A DNA stretch of 64,000 bases from Fulvia fulva (lineage: Eukaryota > Ascomycota > Dothideomycetes > Mycosphaerellales > Mycosphaerellaceae). Numbering within the stretch: position 1 is the first letter of the stretch; each line of letters starts with the position of its first letter. Positions 11,754-22,002 of the stretch are shown in pieces. The stretch is from contig NC_063016.1 in assembly GCF_020509005.1 (NCBI RefSeq), forward strand, positions 744,001 to 808,000. The letters run 5' to 3'. Position numbers and translations under genes: made by a program. The notes under the pieces were generated by a model. It searched no databases and was not told the DNA's origin. It saw only the letters and a list, made by a program, of their open reading frames with translations.

Positions 11754-12792
11754 TGACTGAGGTTGGCCCGGGTTACAGTCGTTTCCCGCTCTGTGAGGCT
11801 CACTGCGAGCATGAAGGGGATCGACCCCATGATCCTTACCTGAATCGCTTGGAAGTAAACTGCCGCAAATAACGGAGCTCCAGGCAGAACGGGATGAGAA
11901 GACAGAAGGAGACATTACATCACCATCTTTGAGACACCAGTGAGTCGCTGGAGGGCCGGCTAGCTGGTCAACGAAAGCGCAAATAGCAAGGCATCGGCGT
12001 AATGCACGACGCGATATACACATTCTCTGTCACTTCTCGGAGCGCACTGGCGCAAATGATGTTGTACCCAGATGCCAACACCATTCGCATGCCGTGAAGT
12101 CTTCAGCGCATTTCCCAGTGCACCTACATATCTACCCCCATACGGTACGTCACACGACAACCACCCCTGGGCGAGCGAGGCGATGTAGCTCTTCATGCCC
12201 ACAACAACGTCGAGCGATCGAGATTCGTCGCTTGCTGTTAATCTTTCTGGATGCGATGCTTCAGTTTTCGCCCGCCCCAGCATTCTCTTGCGGGACTAGG
12301 GATCATACTGATATATCGACGTGAGGACTTCGTGTCCTTCGACAGTCACCATTGGTCGAGTGGCAAGGCGCGAGATGTCAGCTTGCGCTCTGAAGGCTAC
12401 GGGTGGAGGACGGACTCGAGGGAGTCTTGTGATTCATTCTCTCCAGTGTAGCAGCCGTTCGAGCAATGGTGATTGTATTGCTTTTTTTGCTTCGATGTCA
12501 TACTCCGTTGCTCTGGTCGTGTGCCACGTGCTTTCATTGTAGGAAGTTTTGATGGGACTCAACGACTACCGGTATTCGAGCGGTGTGACCTAATGTGATG
12601 TGGATTGATTGTCCTGGAGGCGCGTTTCTTTGCCAGATCATGTTGATGTTCTGATGAGATATTCACGAAGGGCCCACTGCTTAATCGCCGGTGATTGTTT
12701 CTTTTTGAACTTGATTGACTGCCTGGATCAGTACGACCACACTTCTATTTCCAAATATCATTTCCAACGATCTCATCCTCATCGTGCCTCGT
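11754..12792. other. Intergenic, nothing recognised
   Basis: About 1 kb between the ends of the SRR1-like gene and the mccB-like gene. No frame has recognisable content. Confidence 0.4.
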
Positions 12793-14560
12793 CTACATCC
12801 TAAACACCCCAAACTTCGTCTCCTTCTTCTCGACACTCCCTTCCAACGCGGCCTGTAGACCCATGCCTAGCACTCGCCTGGTATGTTCAGGTGGAATGAC
12901 TCCGTCATCCCAGAGTCTCGCAGTTCCAAAGTACACTTCCGACTCTCTTGCAATTCTGGCTTTCAGCTCGGGATCCACCTTCTTCCCCACCGCCTCCATA
13001 ACACTCGAGAGTTGTTCAGCGCCCATGACTGACGTCTTCGCACTGGGCCAACTCCACAAGAACCTCGGAGAGTACGCTCTGCCACACATTCCATAGTTAC
13101 CGGCACCTGCCGATGATCCGACGAGGACGGTGAACTTCGGCACAGAAGCACAAGCCACGGCTGTGACGAGCTTCGCACCATTCTTCGCGATACCGCCAGC
13201 TTCTGCATCTGCACCGACCATGAAACCAGAAATGTTTTGGAGGAAGATGAGGGGAATGTTGCGTTGGCAGCAGAGTTGGATGAAATGCGCTCCCTTCAGC
13301 GAAGACTCCGAGAAGAGAATTCCCTGATTCGCGATGATGCCGACGGGGTGGCCGTAGATTGTCGCGAAGCCGGTGAGGAGGGTCTTGCCGTATGAGGGTT
13401 TGAACTCGCTGAACTCGGAGCCATCCACGATGCGGGCGATGACTTCGTGCATGGGTATGCTTTGCTTTAAGTTTGTGCCGACTATGCCAGGAAGTTCTGA
13501 TGGGTCGTGGACGGGCTCTTTCCAGTCTTGTTTGCGGCTTGGGTTGGGAGTCGTGGGGTAGTTGAGGTTGGAGATGCAGCGGCGAGCGATGATGAGGGCG
13601 TGGGCGTCGTCTACAGCAAGGTAGTCCGTGACGCCTGACGTTTCGGTGTGCAGTTTGCCACCTCCAAGCTCTTCTGCGCTGACTTCTTCGCCTGTTGCGG
13701 CTTTGACTAGAGGTGGACCCGCAAGGAAGATGGTGCCTTGCTCTTGGACGATGATTGATTCATCGGACATGCTAGGGACGTAAGCACCGCCCGCTGTGCA
13801 GGAACCCATGACGACTGAAATTTGTGGGATGCCCTGGGCGGACATGTTGGCCTGGTTGTAGAAGAAGCGACCAAAGTGATCCCGATCTGGGAAGACATCG
13901 GCCTGCTTTGGAAGATTGGCGCCTCCAGAGTCGACAAGGTATATGCATGGTAGGCGGTTCTGTTGGGCGATTTCCTGGGCGCGAATGTGCTTCTTAATGG
14001 TGATCGGGTAGTAGGAGCCACCTTTGACACTACGCCGCATGATAAGCAAGGGCAAGATGGACAGCATGAGGGCATACGTACGTGCTATCGTTTCCCAATA
14101 TCATACACTGCACACCTTCGACTGTCCCGACACCCGTCACGATGCCTCCAGCCGGCACGTCTTCACCAGGATATAGATCATGCCCGGCCAATGCACTTAG
14201 CTCGAGAAAGCTCGTGCCTGGATCGATCAGAGCTGTGATGCGATCTCTTACAAGCAGCTTGCCCCTCTCTACATGTTTCGACCGGGACTTCTCGGGCCCT
14301 CCCTTGGCTGCCGCTTCGTGCAATGCCGTCAGGTTGTCCATGTACACCTTCATCGCCGCGGCATTCTCTTGGTAGCCATGACTGTTCTGATCTACTGCAG
14401 TCTGTATGATCGAGATCTGTGACGCTTGGTGTGGGCTGGTGTATGTGGCTACCCGTCGTCGCTGGTGGAGGCATTGGAGCTGCGGGACGATTCGCCGGCG
14501 TGGAACATGTTGTAGGCTGCGCGTGAAGACGCGAGGAGCGATGGCGATGATGCAGGCCAT
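12793..14560 (-). CDS. mccB: Methylcrotonyl-CoA carboxylase beta subunit, mitochondrial
   Basis: Two exons, 14560-14082 and 14029-12793, are joined by a 52-bp intron (GTACGT to GTAG); the product is 571 residues, normal for the family. Residues 1-45 are Arg-rich without acid ([20 protein letters not shown]), as in a mitochondrial presequence. The carboxyltransferase fold is clear: [81 protein letters not shown], and [20 protein letters not shown]. It transfers carboxyl from biotin to 3-methylcrotonyl-CoA in leucine breakdown, with a biotin-bearing alpha subunit that is not in this window. The ATG at 14560 is preferred; an upstream in-frame codon is GTG. It is divergent from the isovaleryl-CoA dehydrogenase gene, the preceding step of the pathway. 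Confidence 0.96.
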
Positions 14561-14806
14561 GGGGAGCTTCACATCTTCTGCTGGGCACGAGACAGATCAA
14601 ATACATGTAAAGGTCCAAGCCTCCATGGATGGACGTCGTGGTCCTCGGGTGTTGTTTGAGGGGCTACCATTGGCACAAGGACCAAAGGAACCAGCATCTT
14701 TCTCCACACAATCCTCGTCCCCTCGGCTTAACCTCCACGCCTCCACAAAACACCACCTGCCATTGTCCCACTCCATCGTTCACTTCACTTTTGCTATTCA
14801 CGTACA
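14561..14806. promoter_or_regulatory. Shared divergent promoter of the leucine-catabolism pair
   Basis: Only 246 bp separate the two start codons, so both genes must share control elements here. An inverted CCAAT box (ATTGG at 14669-14673) lies near the middle and pyrimidine-rich tracts precede the ivdA start. Co-induction by leucine or loss of preferred carbon is likely from what is known of this pathway in Aspergillus nidulans, but no specific operator can be assigned from the sequence. Confidence 0.6.
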
Positions 14807-16123
14807 ATGGCTCTCCTTGCACCTTGCCGAGCAGCTCTACTGCAGACATCCAGATTGGCCTCCCGAAACGCTTTGCGCCCGGCGTTCGCCGCCGCCCAGC
14901 AAGAACGATATGCCTCCTCTCGAAAGCATCCTCAAGGCTTCGCCCCACCGACACAAGCAGATCTTGAAGAGCTGCGTGAACGGACCATCGAGTTCTGTAG
15001 ACGAGAGATCACGCCCGAAATAGCACAGAAGACCGACCACGTCAACGAGTTCCCGAACGATCTGTGGCCCAAGCTAGGCGAGGCGGGCTTCCTAGGCATA
15101 ACAGCAGACGAGGACCATGGCGGTCTCGCTCTCGGTTACCAAGCCCATTGCGTCGTCCTGGAAGAGCTATCCCGCGCATCAGGATCAATAGGACTATCAT
15201 ATGCCGCCCATAGTCAGCTATGCGTGAATCAACTCCAGTTGCATGGCACGGCCGAGCAGAAAGAGAAGTGGCTACCAGGTCTTATTTCCGGGACCAAAAT
15301 TGGAGCGTTGGCGATGAGTGAGCACACTGCTGGAAGCGATGTTGTGTCGATGAAGACGACGGCGAAAAAGGTTGATGGTGGCTATGTCTTGAAGGGCGGT
15401 AAGATGTGGATCACGAATGGACCAGATGCACACGTTGTCGTGGTGTACGCAAAGACAGAACCTGAAGCCGGCTCAAAGGGCATCACCGCCTTCCTAGTCG
15501 ACACCACCACCACCAAAGGCTTCTCCGTTGCTCGCAAGCTTGACAAGCTGGGCATGCGTGGGTCTAACACTGGTGAACTTCTCTTCGACGATGTCTTCGT
15601 CCCCGAAGACGCAATGCTTGGACCACTGAACAAGGGTGTGAAAGTCCTCATGGAAGGTCTTGACCTGGAACGACTCGTCCTCTCCGCTGGCCCGCTGGGA
15701 CTCATGAAAGCCGCCCTCGACGTAACGCTCCCATATGTTCACGAACGAAAGCAATTCGGCCAACCACTGGCACACAATCAGCTCATACAGGGCAAACTGA
15801 CAGATATGTACACCAAATATCGCGCTTCCGCAGCTTTCACGTACACCGTCGCTCGTGAGATCGACGAGAATCACGATGCCATCGCGGACGGGACAGCAAC
15901 GATCAAGACACAGGATTGTGCCGGCGCCATTCTGTATGCGAGTGAGAGGGCGACAGAGTGCGGTATGGATGCGATCCAGTGTCTTGGTGGGATGGGATAC
16001 ATGAACGAGATGGCTGCTGGACGCATTATGCGGGACGCCAAGCTTTACGAGATTGGGGCGGGCACTACGGAGGTCAGGAAAATGGTGATTGGAAGGGCCT
16101 TCAACAAGGAGTATGCCCAGTGA
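14807..16123 (+). CDS. ivdA: Isovaleryl-CoA dehydrogenase, mitochondrial
   Basis: A single exon of 438 residues starts at an ATG in good context (acaATGG). The first 35 residues are basic and hydroxylated (MALLAPCRAALLQTSRLASR), a mitochondrial presequence. The acyl-CoA dehydrogenase domains follow: N-terminal helices (FCRREITPEIAQKTDHVNEF), the FAD/substrate block (GALAMSEHTAGSDVVSMKT and GGKMWITNGPDAHVVVVYAK), and the C-terminal block IQCLGGMGYMNEM with YEIGAGTTEVRKMVIGR. It oxidises isovaleryl-CoA to 3-methylcrotonyl-CoA and passes electrons to ETF. Its product is the substrate of the carboxylase encoded divergently next door, so the pair forms two consecutive steps of leucine degradation. 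Confidence 0.96.
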   Translation: MALLAPCRAALLQTSRLASRNALRPAFAAAQQERYASSRKHPQGFAPPTQADLEELRERTIEFCRREITPEIAQKTDHVNEFPNDLWPKLGEAGFLGITADEDHGGLALGYQAHCVVLEELSRASGSIGLSYAAHSQLCVNQLQLHGTAEQKEKWLPGLISGTKIGALAMSEHTAGSDVVSMKTTAKKVDGGYVLKGGKMWITNGPDAHVVVVYAKTEPEAGSKGITAFLVDTTTTKGFSVARKLDKLGMRGSNTGELLFDDVFVPEDAMLGPLNKGVKVLMEGLDLERLVLSAGPLGLMKAALDVTLPYVHERKQFGQPLAHNQLIQGKLTDMYTKYRASAAFTYTVAREIDENHDAIADGTATIKTQDCAGAILYASERATECGMDAIQCLGGMGYMNEMAAGRIMRDAKLYEIGAGTTEVRKMVIGRAFNKEYAQ

Positions 16124-16952
16124 TGATGCACAGAGCTGCTTCTTGGAGTTTTGGCCCCCTCGAGCATGTGACGCACCAATTTGAGCACGCCCAGGTCCGA
16201 GTGAAAGACCAGTGACCCTGTGTTTGAGCGCTCGATGTGCAGGGACAGGCAACAGTGTACGCTTATACCATAGATCCGTCCAAGCACCCAGCTGACCGCT
16301 ACCCAGCACCCTCCCTGGCTCCAACGACACCGAGATCGGCGTTGGCGCCACTGATCTCCTCCAAGCCTTCCACGACATCGGTAATCAGCTCACTCTCTTC
16401 TATAACTTTCGAAGACGAGATTCGTGGTAGTCCAGGCGAGTTCATCGCTAGAACTCTCGCGATCTCTGGGGTTGCACCGGGCTGTGCCATGGATGATTTG
16501 CTGCGAACTACTAGGCCTCGATTCCAACCATAATCTCATGGTGTACTCGTGCAACGGAGCTCTGACAGAGTTCTCGCCGGAGTAAGACAAGAAGATCAGG
16601 TGTGCTTATAAGATGCTGCAGGAAGGGGCGTATTAGACGTGGCCTGTGGGGTTGTGGTATGTCGCGGAGCGGAGGGTTACTACCGGCGAAGTAGTGTCGT
16701 AGACGAGATGTATCGATCAACGAAGCGGTACCCAGTGGGTAGCGCTTCGGTTCAAGATGTATCTCACGGACTCCAATATTCGACTGTTGACCAGGGTATT
16801 GGCGAAGCATTCGTCCTGTTTAGGTGGAAGCGACCGAGGAAGTAGCGTTCTGATACCTCAAGCCACTATGCGGCCCACGTGACGATGGCAGGCTCATATT
16901 ACTGCTTCGACTCCAAGATGAACAGCTCTCATAGACCGTTGCCAGCCTGCTA
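16124..16952. other. Intergenic, nothing recognised
   Basis: A 98-residue plus frame (16237-16533) and antisense frames overlap it; none has a domain or a credible promoter context. Confidence 0.4.
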
Positions 16953-17708
16953 TTACCGCTTCGGCTTCCTAGCAATATGGCACCATAGATCATACCAGAT
17001 GAGGGAACCGCCAGCCTCAATCTCATCGTCGACTTCTTTCCTTAATCTCTCAACTTCTTCGCTGCCCACGCTTTCAGCTGTTTCCAACTGCCTCAATGCT
17101 CCATGCGCAATATTCCTCGTCAATCCAACGTCAGGCGGAAGAGGATACATATCACTGTCTTCTTGTCCCAATCCAGTATCAGTGAGCGATGAAGAGATTC
17201 TGTAGGTTGTCCCGACTTGCTTCTCCTTGAGAAAGTCAGAGTACCGCTGCAATAAGTCTCGCAAAGCCTTGTCCTCGGCACCGGGCTTCACGCCTGCTAT
17301 TCTTGCGGTTCGAGGATCCCAGTCCGTCCATTGGATCCAGCCTCCGGGACGGAGGAGGGAGGTCAGATTATGTATAGCAGTATTCCAATGGGTATTGCCG
17401 ATAGAAAGGTGGGCAAGCCTCACGGCAACAACGTGGAATGTCCCTGCGGACTCGTGGAGGCCATCTGGCTTGATCACATCTCGGATTGAAATTCTGGTAA
17501 CCTCTATCGGGCACTTCGGCCATCTGAAGTCATTGTCCGATGGGAACTGTAGTCCTTCGGAAACGTCTGCTATCCTTATGGGCCCTTCGCAGTCCTTGAT
17601 GTGGTGCTCGATGACCGGGTGAATCAGGAAGCCGAGGCCGGATGTTATGTACTCGTGTTGCTCGGCTATTCGGGTTGCCTCTGCAACTCGAGCGTCAGCT
17701 GAAGACAT
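16953..17708 (-). CDS. Methyltransferase-like protein lacking SAM motif I
   Basis: One exon of 251 residues starts at the ATG at 17706-17708. The opening (AEQHEYITSGLGFLIHPVIE) and the later blocks (GTFHVVAVRLAHL, LTSLLRPGGWIQWTDWDP) match fungal SAM-dependent methyltransferases of the UbiE/TAM type. Where these have an ADVGTGTG-like glycine loop followed by about 20 residues, this protein reads IRIADVSEGLQFPSDNDFRW. The SAM-binding loop and its following helix are therefore shortened or lost. No stop or frameshift is present. It may be an inactive or re-purposed enzyme, or the gene may hold an annotation problem such as a small deletion. The substrate is unknown. Confidence 0.7.
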   Translation of the reverse strand: MSSADARVAEATRIAEQHEYITSGLGFLIHPVIEHHIKDCEGPIRIADVSEGLQFPSDNDFRWPKCPIEVTRISIRDVIKPDGLHESAGTFHVVAVRLAHLSIGNTHWNTAIHNLTSLLRPGGWIQWTDWDPRTARIAGVKPGAEDKALRDLLQRYSDFLKEKQVGTTYRISSSLTDTGLGQEDSDMYPLPPDVGLTRNIAHGALRQLETAESVGSEEVERLRKEVDDEIEAGGSLIWYDLWCHIARKPKR

Positions 17709-18832
17709 GCTGCATTGCTCTCAATTGAAGCAGGGAGGTGTTGCGGTGATTCGGAAGGAGTGATTGCTGGGAGATGTGAACCCGGTTATCCGGGACAATT
17801 CCGGGCCAGCGAAGCCGAAGCTACCCGGCATTTTGAAGACGACCGGCAGGCGCAGCTTCGACCTCACCTCTACACACCTCCCAGCGCTGGAAGAGTTGGG
17901 TCATCCTCAGCCTCTGATCAGAGATACGAGTATCGGCAATTGCCTGTCTCAGTCACGCTCAAACGAGCGAAGCGAGACCACTCCGATGCTTCGCGAGGCT
18001 GTATTGTCGGTCCCTCCTTGCTGACCAGGCTTTCTTCCTGCGGGCCCTCAGATGGGGCGTTTATCCACTTTTCAGCTTGGCTTAACTCAGATGAAGAATA
18101 GCTACGGGCAACGACCGCTATCCCGACTGCCTCGATGCAATGGAGGCTCAGGGGATTCACGACAATTCTGTCATGGCTGCAGAATTGAACAATGGACTTC
18201 GCTACATGACATATCGCCTTTGAGATATCGTTCAAAGACTCATACTTCACGAAATTGAGCTCGCCTGCGCTGAAGTGGTTAGATGGAGTAGATCCGTTCA
18301 GCAGGGCACTTGTCGACTAGGTGATCGCCTCTCTTCTGCTCTCCTCTTTCTTGACCAAGGCGGTCCCCTGGCTTTCTGTGGTCTGGACTACTCCACCTGG
18401 AACATGCCAGTCGCCAACCGTGCGATCCTCAGTGGTGCTAATTGTATATGGCGCCTCGTTTAGCCACACAGTGACCCTTGTTAGGACAAGAAAGCTGGTG
18501 CGCTCGCCTCCAAACTTGCTGACTTTCGCTAATAGCGTTCAGCAATGCTACACCAAATGGTTAAAAGGGATTCTCAGCAGAGCCATGCATATGTTTCGGC
18601 TTCTTTCAATGCAGTGCAACGACTTAGTAATTACCTTCCAGAGATGCCAAGTATGCCACTTCGCTTGCCCCTGTGTGGTGGTGTGAGGATGACTGCTGCA
18701 AATACAAGCGAAGTCAAGCATGTCTCGCTGCAAGCCAGACTCGAAGTTCTGAGGTGATGTATATCAAGCCATCATGTTCTCTTGAGCATCGAACCTGGGA
18801 GCTCAGCCACAAGTAGGGTCATTGCTACAGTT
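17709..18832. other. Intergenic, nothing recognised
   Basis: Frames of 60-130 residues occur on the plus strand (17715-18101, 18321-18686) without domains, plausible starts or splice structure. Confidence 0.4.
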
Positions 18833-19925
18833 ATGCCTCGCCTTACCATCACTATCTTGGCCAGGAACGAACCTCTACGTCGATATTATGTAGAGCACAT
18901 CTGGAAACTTGCTGGCTTCATCGGAGGGCCGATCGCTACATACATCACTGACGATAAGGGTGAATTCGAATTCGACTCTTCCACCCACGAAGCAGACATT
19001 CGCATGCTCGGACAAAAGTCTGTGACGCGTATTGTCGAGGGCGGAGGAGCGTTGTTCACTGCCGACTTGTGGGTCGACAGGCGAGTGGAAGCTGGGACTA
19101 CAATTCGCCTGGATAATCGACAGGAGAAAGTCAAACACTTTGAGATCTTGAATAAGACCATCGAGCTCTACGATGCAGTCCATCGCAACTTTGCGCCATT
19201 CTCGGCCTTGAGTGATACAGCATTCCCGTTGGGTAAGAAGGCGACCCTACAGAAGACGAAAGATCAAGTTACGCGTATCGAGACAGTGTACCCCGATAAC
19301 CTGGGACAGGAGCTTGCCTTCGTAGAGCCAAAGTCGGTCAGAACTGGCTATCCTCTCATTCATCTCAAAGGGCCTGGTCAAGGTGCTGAAGATGGAAGCA
19401 AGCCACTCTCTCGCGAGCTCGCCCACGCACTTCATTCTGCTCAGCTGGACGACGATGCACGTGATAAGGTCGAGGTTGACTATAAGAAATGACTTTCTCG
19501 GCGACATGTTCGGTGGTGGCCGTGGTCATCACGGCTTCAACATCCAAACAACTCCCATGGTCGCTTACATCGAAGCCTTCGGCCTCTTTGCAGAGCGCTT
19601 CGCCCTGTTTATCACACGGTCTGAGCGTCACGGAGCAGAGTTGCACAAAGCTTTCGTCGATGCTGATTCGCGGCGGTCGGGAACATCACGGGTTGTGGAA
19701 AGGATCGATCCAATAGCGCCGGCCTTTGGCAGAGGCGATGTCGAAGGTGCGGTGTATGGCGCTGTCTTTGTTCATTTCGCTTCCCTCGTCACCTTGGCAA
19801 CTGCTGTTGAAGCGGACTATCGCAGCGATGCTCTGAACTTTTCTCAGTATCGTGCTTGGATTCTTTCGAACAAACCTGCCCATATATCTGCTATCAACCA
19901 GGTCAAAGAAATATGGGGTATGTAG
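18833..19925 (+). CDS. Unrecognised conserved-looking protein, one-base frameshift
   Basis: The ATG at 18833 (MPRLTITILARNEPLRRYYV) opens a frame that stops at TGA 19490-19492. The downstream frame then continues at once with NDFLGDMFGGGRGHHGFNIQ to a stop at 19923-19925. Composition and style are continuous across the junction. Removing one A from the AAA at 19487-19489 would join the two parts into about 363 residues, so a one-base insertion is the simplest reading. No good splice pair explains the change. Segments such as IWKLAGFIGGPIATYITDD and TTPMVAYIEAFGLFAERF look like conserved blocks, and I have the impression of a fungal family of unknown function, but I cannot name a domain. The gene may be a young pseudogene or the base may be an assembly error. 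Confidence 0.6.
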
Positions 19926-20670
19926 TGACCATATCCTCGATTGAGAGAAGCTCCTATAGAGACATCTTCCAACGACAGTCACATGGATCGTTTCTCAATG
20001 TCAGCGAAGTCTGAAACGAGGAATTCCCACATGGGTGCTCGACCAATCTCCGAGGGTTTAGATGTGGTAGTACTATGTAGTAAGACTAAGATCAACAGTC
20101 ACAGAGCCGGACGAGCAGCGGCTCGGGACTTTCCGGACATCACCTTAGCTCCAATTCACTGGCGCCTGTCTGCTCCTTGCCCTGTAAAGGTAAGCGGTGC
20201 ATCGATTCGTCTGGTTGATCTCTGGAAGAGTGTGGCTCAAGCTGGAAGGCGGCCTTATGCACGAATCGATTGGGTCCGGTTTGCTTGTCGTCTTCCACAG
20301 CAAACACAATGCCACAGCGGTGGAAACAGCGCTGCAATTGTGGTGGTGTCAAGACATGTATATAGAACACAGTGACATGGTACATGTAGCGATATGTATC
20401 AAAGCAATTGTATAGCCGGGTCAGAGAGTATTCCCATATTCGAAATGCGGGACTTGCCTCGCTGTTGCGTGGGTGCTTGGCATTCATGTGACAACTCTAG
20501 GTTCTTGGGCGAGTCGCAATTGCTCGCTCTGTAATCGAGTCCGTGCACTCATTCATTGACCTTGAAGTGCGCCTTCGAGAACCTACCTGTTTTATGAAGA
20601 ACATATCTTACGTTGGATCTCCCTTCACATCCTTCACACTCGCGAGGTCTTTTTCCCTACATCTTCAACT
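19926..20670. other. Intergenic, nothing recognised
   Basis: No convincing frame. The TATA-rich stretch near 20355-20400 is unremarkable. Confidence 0.4.
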
Positions 20671-21418
20671 ATGTCTCCTCGCCGTACAGAGTACTCACTC
20701 ATTCCAGGACATGACTACAAGCAGGGGGCGAAGGAGTAGGCCGGCACGCCAATTATACGCGATCGCATCTGACAGCTTTGACTAGGCTACACGATTCGGC
20801 TTTATTCAGCGATCTCACCATTACCTGCAAGGGTACGGTGTTCAAGGTTCATAAGATGGTGCTCTACGTTCAGTCTAGCTTTTTCATACCCTACTCGGTG
20901 GCAAGTTCAAGGTATGCGCCGGTCCCTTACCAAGCCATGATACCGCTGACACATGACAGGAGAGCAACGAGTCCTCCATCGACCTCGATGAGGACCCTAT
21001 CGTCTTCGAAGCCATGCTTTACTACCTCTACAACTTCTCTTGCTCCTGGAGTGGAGAGATGACTGCTCCAGTTCAGGCTGTCTCCCTCTATCAGCTAGGC
21101 GACAAGTACGACATCCCTCCTCTTCGTGCCACTGCCGCACGCCGTCTCAGCAAGAGTCTCCAGCCACTCTCCGATGTCGAGGCGTTCGTTGACGTAGTCT
21201 ACGCTATCGACAAGAATACAAATCCGAAGGACTCGACGCTTCTGGACATCGTCATGCCGATGATGAAGGAGGACTTGCTCGAGTTGGTCAAGGTGAAAGC
21301 GTTTTCGGCCATGCTCAGCGCGCTCCCAGACGTCAACATCCGTCTCTTGACTGACCTCCACCAAGTTAAGCACGAGAAGTTGGACTCGAAGAGCTTCAAG
21401 AGTCATTCCTACAGGTGA
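20671..21418 (+). CDS. BTB/POZ domain protein with a one-base frameshift
   Basis: Three exons are proposed: 20671-20735, 20786-20911 and 20960-21418. The first intron (GTAGGC, CTGAC branch, CTAG) joins MSPRRTEYSLIPGHDY.. to LHDSALFSDLTITCKG, where the BTB domain begins. The BTB blocks VFKVHKMVLYVQSSFF and ESNESSIDLDEDP with FEAMLYYLYNF are typical of fungal BTB proteins. Between them the frame breaks: the T5 run at 20880-20884 appears to be one base short, because the next frame reads HTLLGGKFK directly before the intron and ESNESS. An alternative donor (GTGGCA at 20898) would also restore the frame but would drop the conserved GGKFK. BTB domains mediate dimerisation and often link to Cul3; the partner is unknown. 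Confidence 0.7.
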
Positions 21419-22002
21419 GCTGGGAGATGGAAGTTTCGTGTTGGGAGATGGAAGCTTCGTCTTGGGAGACGCTAAAGGGGCGACTGCTACTCCAGGAACG
21501 ACAAGCAGATCTACTCAGACAATTCGGGCGGTCGCGCGGTTTGCGTAAGGTGTTCAGAAGTGGCGAGAACATGGCCTTAAAAGCCACATCTGCTGGCTGC
21601 CTGCAGATTTTGGTACATGGACGACAATGCGCACCATTTTGACAGAGTGCTCGGCTTCCTTGTAGCATGTACAGTAGTTGCGAGAATCCGGCCCAATATT
21701 TGTCACGATCAGTCACGACATTGGCACAATGTGTCCTCGTGAGTAAGCTCAATATGAGCTCTCGGAAGAAGCTTTGGTCGTCTGTACGAGAGATCGTGGG
21801 TCTCTTCATAGCTGGGATGGCAAGATCGTGGCATAGCGACTACTTACATAGTAGCAGCGTTCGAGCGTGCGTATCACTTCGATAATATGTGCTCTGTCTA
21901 CCTACTCGAATGACACTAAGCCGGCCAAAAGTGCTGTTGCTACCAAAAAGCGGCGGCTGCCTCTTCTGCGGAAAGCACTCGCACTGTTCCATACCGAGTA
22001 CC
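21419..22002. other. Intergenic between BTB gene and aminomutase gene (tail to tail)
   Basis: Contains a short 21-bp tandem repeat listed separately. No other supported element. Confidence 0.4.
21421..21469 (+). repeat. 21-bp tandem repeat, 2.3 copies
   Basis: Two near-identical 21-bp units (each begins TGGGAGATGGAAG) are followed by a partial third copy. The repeat starts 3 bp after the BTB stop codon. The unit length is seven codons, so in an open frame it would encode a heptad (WEMEVSC, WEMEASS). Confidence 0.8.

Noticed and set aside
17715..18101. 128-residue plus frame
   Set aside because: No domain, no introns or signals, and overlapped by similar frames.
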